Part shown: in pieces, positions 46,001 through 58,455 of the stretch
Layout of the letters: each line of letters begins with the position of its first letter
How positions within the stretch are numbered: position 1 is the first letter of the stretch
Assembly: GCA_963971225.1 (NCBI GenBank)
Contig: OZ020267.1
Span: 49,609,993 to 49,673,992, forward strand
Length of the DNA: 64,000 nt
DNA from: Melieria omissa
Lineage: Eukaryota > Arthropoda > Insecta > Diptera > Ulidiidae
Direction of reading: 5' to 3'
The notes under the pieces: generated by a model
What the model was told of the DNA's origin: nothing
The model's input: the letters and a program-made list of their open reading frames with translations, nothing else
Databases searched by the model: none
Translations under genes and position numbers: made by a program

Positions 46001-46164
46001 CATAATGGGTTAGAGTTGATATGGGTCAGAATTGCGTGCCACACGTATTTCTTATTATAAGAAAAATTTTTGTATTGAATTTTGAATCGATCTGTTTTAA
46101 ACTTGTTCTAAAAATTATTTCTTCAGTCCTAGAACTGATACTTTAATTGTTTTTATAACCCACG

Positions 46165-46270
46165 GTGGCGTAAAAGCTGTTACCCAGTGTTCCTTGGCTC
46201 TAATTTCCTCCTTCGTATTTATTTATTCATAAACAAATTAGAGCCAAAGAACAACTTTTGCGCCAGGTGG
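46165..46270. repeat. Short imperfect hairpin (~106 bp)
   Basis: GTGGCGTAAAAGCTGTT and TTGGCTCTAATTT at the left recur inverted at the right (AAATTAGAGCCAA, AACTTTTGCGCCA). It looks like a tiny MITE. Confidence 0.6.
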
Positions 46271-46539
46271 TCGATGGTGATCTCTAGTGTTAATATTACG
46301 AGTGTGCTCAGTGAGCTTTCGATTGCGAGAAAAATATTTCATAATTTTAAAATTCTGTTATAAATGAATAAACCTGATCACTCATATCCTTATAATATAC
46401 GCGTAGTACTCAAACTATCTGAAATCGCACTTGTGATTTGCTAATGGCTCTCGTATCTTACTCTGATACAATTTGCCATTTTGAAATAAAGAGATACTAA
46501 ATATGTCTTACATGCCATAATGTCCTAATGCAACATGCT

Positions 46540-48000
46540 TTGAAGTTGACAAGGGTGCTTTGGTGACTGGTGCACAGCTGGGGGGATGGTGGTTGGATGG
46601 GATCGGCTGCCGACTGTGCACATTTCACCACCATATTTTAAGTCCTTAACGTACAGCATGTCCTTTCGCTTCGCTATTCTCATTCAGCCGGTCTCTCTGT
46701 ATATGGCGTTTATTTGTGATTTTCTTTGTTCTTTTGGCCGTAATGTAGTGTGATGCAAATGGCATTTTAAGTTTTGTTCACTTCTTTCGCTCTGCCCGTT
46801 GTTCGGTTGTGTTTGCCGCCACGGCTTTTTTCTCGCTTGTTCGCATTCTGCATGCGGCACACAGACGGCGGTCGACGCGTGCAAGTGGGCATAGGATAAA
46901 GACGGGGATGGGCACTGATGTCGACCGTATTATTCTCTGCCTCTCTCGCTGTTTGAGTTTCTACTGCCATGAGGAATTTTTTGCTGTTGTTGCTTCGAGT
47001 TCTGTTGGAAATTTTGAATTTTCTTCATTTCCTTTTGTGTTGCTTTGTGCGTCAACTGAACGTCGCTCGCTTGTGAATGAGTGTTCCTCTTTCAAATTTG
47101 TACATAATGGATTATTGTCCTTCTTTTGCTGTCATGTCCTGAATATTGTATTGGTCGATTTCATCAACCAATCAAAAGCAATTTCAAAATGGCCGCAGTT
47201 CAATTTCGTGCATCCATTTATATCGAAGCTCTTGAGGTGACTGTGGTTTAAAATTTCATAATGATGCTTACGTTTCTAGCAACAACGACAGTTCGATAAG
47301 GATACATGTTTTTAGCAAGTATTGTATTAAAAACTAATGATCAACATTTTTTAAATAAAACACCATTAGAAAATCAATTAATAATGACAGAACTTATTAG
47401 TTCCGGAACTCAATGAAACTGCTAACCGCATTTCTTTACTTAAGGCTTATTGCTTGCCCTCAATAACAACTGCAAAGTTTATTTCCGTATTATCTACTCA
47501 CCCCACGTCCTTCGTTTGAGTTATGGCATATATTTGTGATTGTATTTATACTTTAATTCATTACCAAAAAATTTAACAGATTAGACAAACTATTCATAAA
47601 GCACACACACGTTTTTCATGTGTAACTTTACATTCACACTTTACTTTTTTCAAATGAAAAACTACTCTATATAAAAATCGACTGAAAGTAGTTTTCTTAA
47701 AAATATACATATGTATGTAGTGGTGAGTTTTGGAGAGCAGGCACATTTCCTGCTTAAACATTAAAAAGCAGTTGCCTCAATTTTCCCCCCAAAAAAAAAT
47801 GTGTTTGACCATTTTGCGTGCCGCTTTTTTTAACATTGGCTACGTTTGGATTTAGTGGCTGCCTCTGTAAGAAACATACTCGGAAGCCTATTAAATCGCC
47901 ATTCCACTCGTTTTAAAACGTGTTACACTGTTTTCCATAACTGTTGCAACACAAATTTCAAACGGATGGAGAAAGTGAGGAGGGGACCTTTAGTGTAACT
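46540..48000 (+). other. GC-richer single-copy segment, possible promoter or 5' leader
   Basis: 46560-47230 lacks recognisable repeats and is richer in CpG and pyrimidine runs than its flanks. It could hold an upstream untranslated exon of Axin (first coding exon 51708). No splice partner was proven. From 47240 to 48000 nothing is seen. Confidence 0.25.
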
Positions 48001-48089
48001 TCAAATCCGAACGGCGCACTATAGCCCAACGGCCGGCAAAATGTAATGTTTGACCGTGGATTCTGAAAATTTTTAGACGATAACGTTAG

Positions 48090-48475
48090 AACCATAAGTC
48101 ACACATCAATTAAATTCACTACGAACTTACTATTTAGTCATGTCCTTCGACAGAGAGAAAGGGGCGAGTATTGGACGAAGGGGCGTGGCGCCACCCATAC
48201 AAACCTAATCTTAATAATGGAATATCTTCGAAATTGTAAGGTGCTTAGCATTGAAATTTTGTATTGTGTCGTCCCATAGATGCGTCATTTTATTGGTAAG
48301 ATTTGATGGGCCTTGGGCAAGGGGCGTGGCACATTTTTTGTGACCCAAATATTTTGCTGAATATAAGTCGCACAGCAATGAAACTAAGTACGAACCTACC
48401 ATTTAATCATATCTTTCAACAGAGGGAATGGCGCGGGTATAAAACAAGGGGGCGTGTCACCGCCCATTTAACTTA
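48090..48475 (-). repeat. Inverted partial copy of the 27.8-29.3 kb repeat
   Basis: Read on the minus strand it matches the degenerate leading unit at about 27890-28110 (CGCCACGCCCCTTGC-type word, ATATTTGGGTCACAAA, TAGGTTCGTACTTAGTTTCA). Confidence 0.78.
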
Positions 48476-48546
48476 AATCCGGTTCAAGCGCGGTCTATTT
48501 CTTTTCTGAAACTTAGCAGTTTCGATTGCAGCCTCGATTAAGTTAA

Positions 48547-48611
48547 CCCTTCCAGTCACAATGTCCAATATATTGGACTACAGCCCATACAATTCATAAG
48601 GACGGAAAGGG
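48547..48611. mobile_element. 65-bp TTAA-flanked mini-element
   Basis: Imperfect inverted ends CCCTTCCAGTC / GGACGGAAAGGG lie between TTAA (48543-48546 and 48612-48615). It is the smallest of the TTAA-CCC family in the window. Confidence 0.6.
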
Positions 48612-48615
48612 TTAA

Positions 48616-49437
48616 TGAGAGAAGAAACTTACTCCTACGGTACATAAAATTTTAGCACATGGAAAGGATTAAATAGAATACCAGTGCTTACCAATAGGGG
48701 AATTGTCTGAAGAAGCTCAAAAATGCAAAAATAAGGACTACAAAAGGTATAGATGTATGAATACTTGCAAAATATCACGAGCTAGACAAAATGAAGACCT
48801 TTTCAACATGTGAGCAGTCTCTTCTGATCCAGTTATTTCATCTATGAGATCTGTAAGATTATAAAAAGAACTTACAGATACTTATAGCTTAGAAATGATT
48901 TCATTATTAGACATTCCTTCCAGTGTAAATAGCGATTTTGGAAAACTAACTTAAAGCTTAAAGCCCCCTGTTACTGTGGCACCCTGTTTTTATGCCCATT
49001 TAGAGCTTAGATATTACACTTTCAGATGCAGTTTAAATTTTTTTTAAATATCTTTATTGGCTCAGAAGTTATGATTTTTGCAACGAAAAATGGCAAAACG
49101 AGCCATAGTGCGGCGGTTCATTTGACTTTTTGGTGGGTGCCACAACTCCCAGTAATATTTCATGATCCTAGCTTAACATTTGTGACAGTAACGAATGCCA
49201 GTCAGCAGCCAGTGAATTATCCTTATTTGGCTCCCTGTGCCGAGATGAAAGAATACAAAGATCGAAGACGGCTCTGATGAGCAATACCGACAATCTAGTA
49301 CCACAAATGTTTTGAAAACTTGATCGAGCGCTGACAATATGCGTTGCAGTCTATGGAAAACACATTAAAGGGGATAACAATAATTTTGAAAAATACTTTT
49401 CAAGTAATTATTGTCAAACAAGTTTTATTTTCATATT
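48616..49437. other. Non-coding DNA, nothing recognised
   Basis: No recognisable gene. Around 49020-49270 there are weak transposase-like words (SQQPVNYPYLAPCAEMKEYK), too decayed to assign. Confidence 0.35.
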
Positions 49438-50092
49438 AGGTCTGTTTGGCAGAGAATAATTTGTACGAATTTGTAAAAAAAAAAATGTGTACAAATTTTT
49501 ACTGGATCCTGTTTGTTGACGCCAAATCTCCAGTAACGAGAGAGAAACAGAGCGTAAAGTGACAGTTCATTTCGTGAGAACTTGCAAGTTTTTACTGGAG
49601 AAATTTTGTCCAGTAAATTTTAGCCAGTAAGAATAAGAACAAGAAAAACATATGACTGGCTGCCATACGATCGACTGCAAAGAAAAATAAATTTTGAGGC
49701 AAATGGAAACAGCAAAGAAATTGTGCGTTCGCAAGTCTGCTGACCCACAACCGTCTTGATCAGCTTTACCCGCTGAAGCTGAAAGGGAATAATTGCAGAT
49801 TGAGCGCAACGAACTATTTGCATTTTGCATTAAATGTCTGATTTAATTTTCCCTACCACTTCAAACCTCAAATGAAACTTTTAGATCAGCTGTTTCGTTC
49901 TTTAACCCTCCTGTTTACACCTTTTTTACTGTGTATTGTGAGTGGGCCAAGTCCCAGTGGTGTAACTAAGAGTTAAAACTTGCAAATTCTTACAAATTGC
50001 TGTTTGTTCACTTTTTTGGATAGTTTGATTTTAGGGAGCGTACGCTGGATTACTCTCCTGATATTTGTTACTGGAAATCTGGCCAAACAAAC
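49438..50092. repeat. Candidate inverted-repeat element (AGGTCTGTTTGGC end)
   Basis: AGGTCTGTTTGGC at the left pairs with inverted AGGTTTGTTTGGC at the right. The left part (ATAATTTGTAC, TTTTTACTGGATCCTGTTTG, ACGCCAAATCTC) recurs at 57235-57300, so it is a family. Target duplication is not clear. Confidence 0.55.
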
Positions 50093-51690
50093 CTATTCTC
50101 TCTTACACATTATACATACTTATGTACGTTTTTTTTCATGCACAAATAAATTAATTTATGAGTATTTGCCGTATTTCGATAAAATTGCACAAAAATAGAA
50201 CGCACATACATACATAGGCTTAAAAATAGAACATGACGCAGTACAAGATGCCTTTCGGAGTAAACAGAACTTTTTAAAAATAACACATTTTATTGGCAAA
50301 ACCGATTTGTTTTATTGAAAAAGAAATAGCTTCAGGCTCAATACAGCAATTTGCATGGTCTTATAGCATATTGAATGAGTGTTTTTAAAATGCGATGTTT
50401 AATCAAAAAACCGGTCAAGAATATCGATAAATAAGATGGCGTATTATTGTGCAACGAACTTCTGCGGAACAAACCGCGCACACACCTTTCAGTAGCCCAA
50501 ATATTGAGTAAATGTGTGATAAATTGATGTTTTGGAAAAGCTCCGAAAAGAAGACAATTTTGGCTGATCGGTTATGAATTCACCCATAGTTTTAATGGAA
50601 TATGCCGTGATCGTAGATTCCATTTGGCCAACATAAATGTACCCACGAGCGGTTTTTTATGAACAAGCAATTATCATCGCAAACATGGTTTGTCATTTGA
50701 AATGTTTCTTTAAAAGTTCAAACCATTTTAAAGCAAAATATAATATTGAGTCTTTGTTGGATGCTAATTTTTTTAGCGATGACTCAATCTTATTGTCCCT
50801 TCAGACGCAATAATACCGCTTCCAGTGAACCAAGTGTCATGAAAATTTGACTTGAAAGTATGAACCATTCCAAACACTAAATCACATAAAGGAAACCCGA
50901 AAGTGCCCTATTTCCAAAGTTTGGTTTACTTGTATTTGGAATGGAAATTACATAGGAAAAGAACACATTTTCCCACTCCCCTAGAATAGGTGTTCTTAAG
51001 ACCAAGCAAAAATTACTTAAGAAAATCAAAACTCGAGAAGTGAACAAGTGTTTTTTGTTTTCAAAAATCTTTTAAAACTTTTAGTGAATCTTTTTTAGAA
51101 CCTTTAGAACCTTTTAGAACTTTTAGTGATAGTCGAAAGTGCTCACAGAAGAAGTTTTTACAAGAAACTATGTTTTTTATTCCATTACCATAGTGTTTTT
51201 ATGGTTACTCTTAAATCTTAAGTATTATTTTCTTCACCCCTGAATACGTGAATAAAAATATTGTGTAATTTCCCAATTTGTATTTGAAAAGTATGGACAT
51301 GCATATATATGACATATCATTTACAAGTTATGCGCTATTAACCAGCTCAAATTTATTTTCTTTGCAGGCCTTGTCTGATTGCCTTCCAAAATATTACAAA
51401 ACGTATTTGATATAGTATCTTCCATGTCCCTAATATTTTAAATATAACGGACATTCGTGATTTGATTATATGTACTACATGTTTCGATTATAGAGGCGTA
51501 ACAGTAGGACTAATATATTACAACATATAACCATTTAATCAACATAACTTTATGATATTGCGAATTGCAAGAGGTGTATTCTTCTACCACCGAGAGTTCG
51601 CAAAACACAGTCGGAAAATCTCACATTTGATAAATAACGGAATTGCTATTGGCGAAAATTCGGTCTGAGTTTATAGTGTTGGAGGCAGTA
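50093..51690. other. Non-coding DNA upstream of Axin
   Basis: 50740-51010 resembles the loop and arm of the foldback element at 23.2-24.7 kb (GAAAATTTGACTTGAAA versus GAAATTTTGACTTAAAA, and flanking words) and is probably a diverged relative. Otherwise unassigned. TTGGAGGCAG near 51688 may be the acceptor of a 5' untranslated exon. Confidence 0.35.
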
Positions 51691-51707
51691 AGTAAATCGC
51701 AAGTGGC

Positions 51708-54700
51708 ATGAGCCATCAATCGGGATTCCGGAAATATGATGATAATGAGTGTAGTGGGCCAAGACCACCAGTACCCGGAGAAGAAAGTCGTGCTAAAAAG
51801 GTTAACGATTGAAATGAGCTGTACGCCTGATTAGTCGTGCTAACCATTTTAACTTGTTGTTGTTGTTTGTGCAGATGACCGAAGGGGTGGTTGACAGTAC
51901 ACGAAACTCACCACCTTCATACCTGAATTGGGCCCGCACTCTCAATCATCTGCTCGAAGACCGCGATGGAGTGGAGCTGTTTAAAAAATATGTCGAAGAA
52001 GAAATGCCCGCTTATAATGACCACTTGAACTTTTACTTCGCCTGCGAAGGTTTGAAACAGCAAACGGACCCAGAAAAAGTGAAGCAGATTATCGGAGCAA
52101 TCTATAGGTAACTAGATATTTCAGATGATTGTTTTGCAAATCTCACTCGAGTGATGGCACTGTTATTGCAGATTCTTGCGTAAAAGTCAACTATCGATAA
52201 CGGAGGACTTACGACGAACAATCAAGGCAGGTCTTAAGAATGAGATTACACTCAGTCCGAATATATATGACCCCATGCAACATCATGTGGAGGCCACGAT
52301 TCGCGACAGCATATATCCGAGTTTCCTGTGTTCGGAAATGTATATTTTGTACATTCAGCAAATGTCGGCCGCGCATGAGCGGTTTAGTAGCGGAGCCGCT
52401 GGCTCGGGAAGCGGGAGTAGTAGTGGTGCCAGCTGCGGGAGTAGTGGTGGCGCTGTTGTACTACTTGGTGCCTGCGCTCTACCGACGACAAGTACAGGAA
52501 AGACTGGCACATCCACTTCATCTGCGGTAGCTTCTTTCATAAACTTGCCTATGAGTATAGCCAGCACTACAGGCGCTCCGGCGGGTGTTTGTAGTGCGAG
52601 CGGCAGTGTTTATGGTCCCTCAACATCGGCCAGCTCCAGTGGTTCGGTCAGTGCAACCGACACTCTTCCGCGCAGCTCTACTTTGCCTACACTGCATGAG
52701 GACTCTGAACTGTCACTTTGCGACGACTTCGAGAAGCTTCGTGTGGAGGGGGGACGAATGTCTGCCGACATGCCTATGCGTCTCACTCGGGACTTGCTGT
52801 TAGCAACTCAGAAAAGAAGACTGGAAATACGGCCACCAGGGTATGTATTTTGCTAAAAATTAAAAAAATTAGAATTAAAAATGCTTGGATGATCTTATAT
52901 TGCGTTGTAGTTCAATAATTTATGTACATACATTTCCCCTTTAAATAATGAAAATCAAGAAATTAGAAACATGCAAAATTTTACTTTTTTCCACTCTCAT
53001 TTCAATGTTAATGTTAAAAGTTCTTTATTGAAAATGCCTAAGATTCCGCTATTTTGGGAATGTGAATTAACATAATTTAAACAGATAAAGAATTCTTCGA
53101 AATTAGTTCCGCTGATTAAGTAGTATCACCGAATTCCCAACACAATTTTTTTTTGTCAGTTAATATTGCTTTGACAACATTTCTACAAGAATAATATTTT
53201 CGACTAAACAACCTGAACCAGCCATCAAGTATCTTCACATTTCTGACCGACCCACAATAAGGCTAAGGTGGTTAATAAAATATTCATATCTCTGATATCA
53301 TTGCTGGCAATGGTCTGCAATAAAACTGACGCGTTCTATGTATAAATGTTTCTAGCTATATCCACTACCAGGGCTTGTGTGAATTATATACATATTTTAC
53401 GTTGTAATATACATTTTTGGTTTTCCCCATAGATTTAAATTTTATATATTTTTCTTTTATTTTCATTTCTGTTCATCTGCACACAAACTTACCATGACAT
53501 CCACCAAATCACAAACACAACAACCAAATCCACCACACACCACGCTTCCTCACGATACGCTGAACTCATAACGACGCTGTGTGCGCTTCTGATGTATTTT
53601 CCTTACATCCCCTTCGTTATTATTTAAAAAACGTTTAATTTTATTTATATATGAATATGATATGATCGGAAACATTGCATGGATATTCTCTCTAAACTCA
53701 AATACCTACCCACCCATCCTGCATGTGAGTAGTGCTCATGGTTATGTGTACACAGCGAATACAAATACCTCGTACGTACCGAATTCACGTGTGGATTCGG
53801 AGAGAGCGAGCGTCAGTTCCGGTGGGCGAACTGATTCCGATACGATGTCGCTTTCCAGTTGCTCCATGTAAGTATTGCGAGAACGTGTCAATTAATCAAT
53901 GAGTGCAGCACTCAATCCATTCGACACATTTGCATTCGGCATTCAAGCAATGCCTAATGCGACGTGAGCATGTTGGAATGTATTCATCCGTAACTAACGG
54001 AATACCTGCTTAATGCACTTGGAAATTGCATAGACATTTCGAATTCGTTTTAGGGATGGCCGTCCTTACATCCAAAGGAGACACAGTTCAAATGAAAGCA
54101 AAGCCATCCGACAGAGCGCGATAGCCAACAAGGAAACAAACACATGTCAAGTAAGATTTTCAAACATGATGTCATAGTATGTATGTATGTATATAAGAAA
54201 GATATAATGAACTTGAAAGCAGGTTATCCCACGGACACAACGCCTCCACTCGAACGAGCATCGACCCCTTAAAGAAGCTGAGTTAATTGCACTTCTTATA
54301 CCAAAATTGGAGGAAGTTAAGCGCAAACAAGATTTGGAGGATAGAGCTCGGTTAGAGGTAGGTTAGGATGATAATTTGTAAATGATTTTGTGAAGCTGTG
54401 ACCGATTTTGTTGTAGCGTTTCTCGGATGACACAATGCCGACGAATGAAAGGCTTGCCAGTGATCGTGCGTTCGCCGAAGCGATTCGAGAGAAATTCGCG
54501 TTGGAGGAGGACAACGATCAAGACATACTCGATCAACACGTGTCGCGCGTATGGAAAGACCAAACGCCACATCGCTCTCCTGGCACAATGTCGCCCTGTC
54601 CGCCTATTCCGTCAAGAAGGCGCACTATTACACACGATTCGGGAATGCTAAGTGATGGTGCTATGAGTATAGGTACGGTGCCGTATTATTACCAACACTT

Positions 54701-55455
54701 TTCTAATCTGCTCTCTGTTTTTCGTGCAGGTGGTCACTCTATGAAACACTCCAAGTCGATGCCGGATCACAGTTCCTCTTCAAGGAAGCTAACGAACAAA
54801 TGGCCTTCCATGAACACAGATAGTGGAATTAGTTTGTTCTCAGCCGATACTCTTATGAAGTACAAAGACACCAGGTAGGTGTGAGAATAGATTGTCGGTT
54901 AATTATAGAAATTGGTCATTTGTTTGCCTGCAGTTCGCGTTCTGGTTCGAGTACAGCCTCAAAACCGGACGAGGTGAAAAGAAGACTGGAAGATGAGACC
55001 CGCCGGTCTCGTCGCTACCCGCAACAGCATTTGCCACCAATGCAGCAGCCGTCGTCGTTTAGCAGCAGCAGCAGCGGCAGCAGCAGTTTACACCACCAAC
55101 CACCGCCGCCTCCGCTCCCCGCAAAGCCGCAAGAGACCACAACTGTTGTATTCTCATTCTGTGACGAAGAGTACCCGTACAGAACAAAAATCCCCGGTAC
55201 GCAGCCGACATTGAAGCAATTCAAGGACTACTTACCCAAAAAAGGCAACTTCAGGTGAGCACGGACTAGCCCCAAAAACCAGTGTCTTCGATTGAACTTA
55301 CGTACGACCGTTGTCTTTTCGTTAATAGATTTTTCTTCAAAACCCATTGCGAAGATCCGGAGAGTCCAGTGATTCAGGAGGAAATCGTAAACGACGCCGA
55401 TATTTTGCCATTATTCGAGGGCAAAGTGATGGGTCTCGTAAAACCATCCGACTAG
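51708..55455 (+). CDS. Axn: Axin (Wnt destruction-complex scaffold)
   Basis: Ten exons: 51708-51800, 51875-52107, 52172-52840, 53733-53867, 54054-54150, 54223-54357, 54417-54672, 54730-54874, 54934-55254 and 55329-55455; phases join to 736 aa (about 745 in Drosophila). An in-frame TAA upstream (51693) supports the start. Order of parts: tankyrase-binding RPPVPGEE (about residue 19), RGS domain that binds APC (about 50-175), a Ser/Gly-rich variable linker, a GSK3-binding helix ([16 protein letters not shown]), a beta-catenin-binding helix ([16 protein letters not shown]), Pro/Gln/Ser-rich sequence, and a C-terminal DIX domain ([18 protein letters not shown] to the end). Axin gathers APC, GSK3, CK1 and beta-catenin (Armadillo) to drive Armadillo degradation. 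The exon 4 acceptor is ambiguous by 3 bp (53730 or 53733). Confidence 0.96.
54673..54729 (+). other. 57-bp Axin intron that is open and in frame
   Basis: The GTACGG...GTGCAG intron between exons 7 and 8 is 57 bp (19 codons) with no stop; retention would insert [19 protein letters not shown] between the beta-catenin-binding region and the next exon. Homology to other Axins favours removal. Confidence 0.7.
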
Positions 55456-58455
55456 TTTTAAGCGTAAATCGTAGACATTTTCACAACGCAACACACCACA
55501 CACAACACAAATCTGGATCAATGGATTGAATTGATTGGATCAAAATTTAATTGCTGAAATCAGGCAACATCTGCTACAACATAAGTCGGACTAGCGGTGA
55601 CGGAGTCTTGAGTCGCAAAACATAGATATGCATGGAAAAGTGAAGTACATTAAACAGAAGCAAATGTTGTATTTAGTGATAAATTAGCAACAAAAATGCC
55701 AGAGTTTTGTAAAATACAATATTTTTAAATTTTTGATATCAACGAATTGTCAATACTATTCCTTTTTATTGCACTGCTACTCAATTTGCTTTGCCGAATA
55801 ATTTTTTAACAACCGAATTGCTTTCATAATTCGCTTAAACAGCATCACAATTAGTATACACATTAGTAATTTGTGTTTTTGAGAACTACTTGCAATATAT
55901 AACTTTGGTTAGAGTCCATCATTACGAATTACAAGAATCAAAAGCAACTAAAAGTTTATTTTGTATTTATCTTTGTTTTATATTTTCTTTTTGTCAGCAT
56001 TATAAAATATATATTTATGTGTGTTTAATTGAATGTCAACTTAGTTTATTTAATAGAAGTATGTATGCTTAAATCACATTTTTACATAGATGAATAGTAC
56101 TAATGAACATTAAATGTAATGAATATGATATGATATACATACATATACCTACCTACTTTACACATACACATGTACATTGACATGTACACGCATAGGGTTT
56201 TAACAAGATAGTGACTCTGGTGCACATGTGGCTAACTTAATGTGAACGTAAATAGGTTTATGGCATTATTTTAATTAACTGATTAAATTTATTGATCCAT
56301 CGATCGAGCGATCGGTTGACTTATTTATAAACGAAATCACAAAGAATAATGATATTTTTTTAAGTAAATGGCCATATGAAAAGAATGTCATTAACATTTT
56401 ATTTAAAAAAAAACAAAACAGCGAATCAAAAGCGTAAAAGTAAAAATTGCTTAGATTTAATATTGGTTGTCTTTTATTTATGAATATGGTTTGAATCGAT
56501 AAAAAAAATGTTTCTATTCCAAAGTCTACCTCAAACAAGTTGGTTTTTCTATAATGTTTTGAATTTTTATCAATGAAACCACATGGCACTTACCTTTATC
56601 CCTACATATAGTCCATTTGTGGTTGGTTTTTTAAATTGTCTCGATATTTTTTTTGTATCGATAAGTAATTTCAATATGTTTGAAATATTTTATAAAGGCA
56701 GGCCTCGCTTAACAAAGGGGTTACATTCGTGGAAAATGCCATGCATAAAGTATAAAATACAACACGAATTATTATTACAATCTATTCCTCATCATTGCTC
56801 AAATTTACCATACAAGAGCATTTTTGAGGTGCCAAATCAAGGAAGGAAATGAAAAAAGCCCTAACTCAATTTTTATGCATAGCATGACCATTTCAGCCCA
56901 AGCCATAACCGATTAATCGGCTACAAGACTGACATTCGGCTAAAGCCGAAGCTAAATAATAACTTACAAGAAATATGAATGAATAACGCTCTCCCATTTT
57001 CAATTTTTGATTTCCGGTGTAAATTGTCAAATGAAGTTGTCAGTTTAAACTTAGTTAACCCGTGGAGGATTGGCCGTTTAAACTGAGTTTAAACTTCATT
57101 CAAGTATGATCGAAAGGTTCAATTTCGCGTTTAAACTGGAAACTGATTTAAGCTCGCACTGAAAAATTTGCCCTTAGTGAACCAGTTACAGTTTTACACG
57201 TGAACAACATTTTGACAGGAGCGGTCAGATAAAAGGTCTGTTTGGCAACGAATAATTTGTACAAATTTTTACTGGATCCTGTTTGTTTACGCCAAATCTC
57301 TCTCTATCTTAGCGAAAAAATATCATCAATGACCGTTAATTATTTACGCTTTTCATCCCAAGCCTGCAGACACTCTAGGGTTCGGGTTAGGTAGGAGGAG
57401 TAACAGCTTATGTTCAATATTTTTTTTTATTTTCTCAAATCACACATTAACAATTAGTCACCAGTATTTTTTTTAGTTTTATTGAGGCTCACAATTTATT
57501 TAAAATAATTTTGGTTTCTCACACAATTTCAAAAATAATTATTTTCTTACTTTCTCACGAAACTTCAACTTTATCTTACAATTTCTGCCGTTGTGCATGT
57601 GGCAGCGTTAACTGACGACATTTATTCTATAAAATGGAGATTTCCTTTTCCATACGAGTAAAATCAGTTAGAAAATTCATAAAGTGTAATTTAGAGAATT
57701 TTTGTAAGCTTAGGATGTCTACAGGCCTTCTTGGGAACTAGAGGGTTAACTGAAAATCCTACCTTTTTCTTCAACCGCCCCTGGAGCAGTTTGACAGTTG
57801 TTCATGTGCTGAAGTGCTCATGTATACATGAGTGTATATATACACGTATAGAAATTTCGTGTTTTCTGTCTCATCGCTTGTCTCCCTTTGATTTCCGAAT
57901 GAAAACTTCTTGTGAAGATAGGTTGCTGCCAATATAGAAGTATTACATATATGACTTTGATTTACAGATTTGTATACTCTCTACATATATGAGAGTACAG
58001 TTTTGGCTATTGTAAATGTGTGTGCTACAATGCAGCTTTTCCTCTGCTTAGCACTTTTGAAGTCAAATGATTTTGTATCGCGGTTGCTTTTGCTTAGCTA
58101 TATCGAGCGATATTTACTAACAAAATATTTATCTCCGGCTTCGCTTTCGGCCTGTATTTTGGCCGAAGCCGATTATCGGTCTAATATAGCCGTCGCCGAT
58201 TAATCGGTCGAGCTCTACCTTTAGCACATCACCGTCCCTATGTTATTTTCGTCTTCTGCTTAGTTCGAAATCTGTTGGTGTTTGTTTCTGTGCTACTACT
58301 ATTTGCATGCATCTATTACGTTCTTACGTCAACTGGTTGCAAAAAATTAAAAATGCTAAAAGCAGCTGTTACCGCTGGCAAGTCTTCTGGAAGTCTCAGT
58401 TGGGCACGGTGTGATAAATCTTGTTAAATTTCCAGGTTTTCGACGATTTTGTAAA
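55456..58455. other. Intergenic DNA between Axin and the janus-type gene
   Basis: The first few hundred bases are the Axin 3' untranslated region. CCGATTAATCGGC words at 56908-56960 and inverted at 58120-58210 suggest the ends of a decayed ~1.3-kb inverted-repeat element, whose middle includes a copy (57235-57300) of the repeat at 49438. No gene was recognised. Confidence 0.4.

Noticed and set aside
46767..47240. Frames of 67 and 143 codons on opposite strands near 46.8-47.2 kb
   Set aside because: No domain or splice support; a GC-richer non-coding leader or promoter explains the open frames better.
52240..52567. Alternative frames in Axin exon 3 on both strands
   Set aside because: Shadows of the Ser/Gly-rich linker; only the frame that joins RGS to the downstream exons is conserved.
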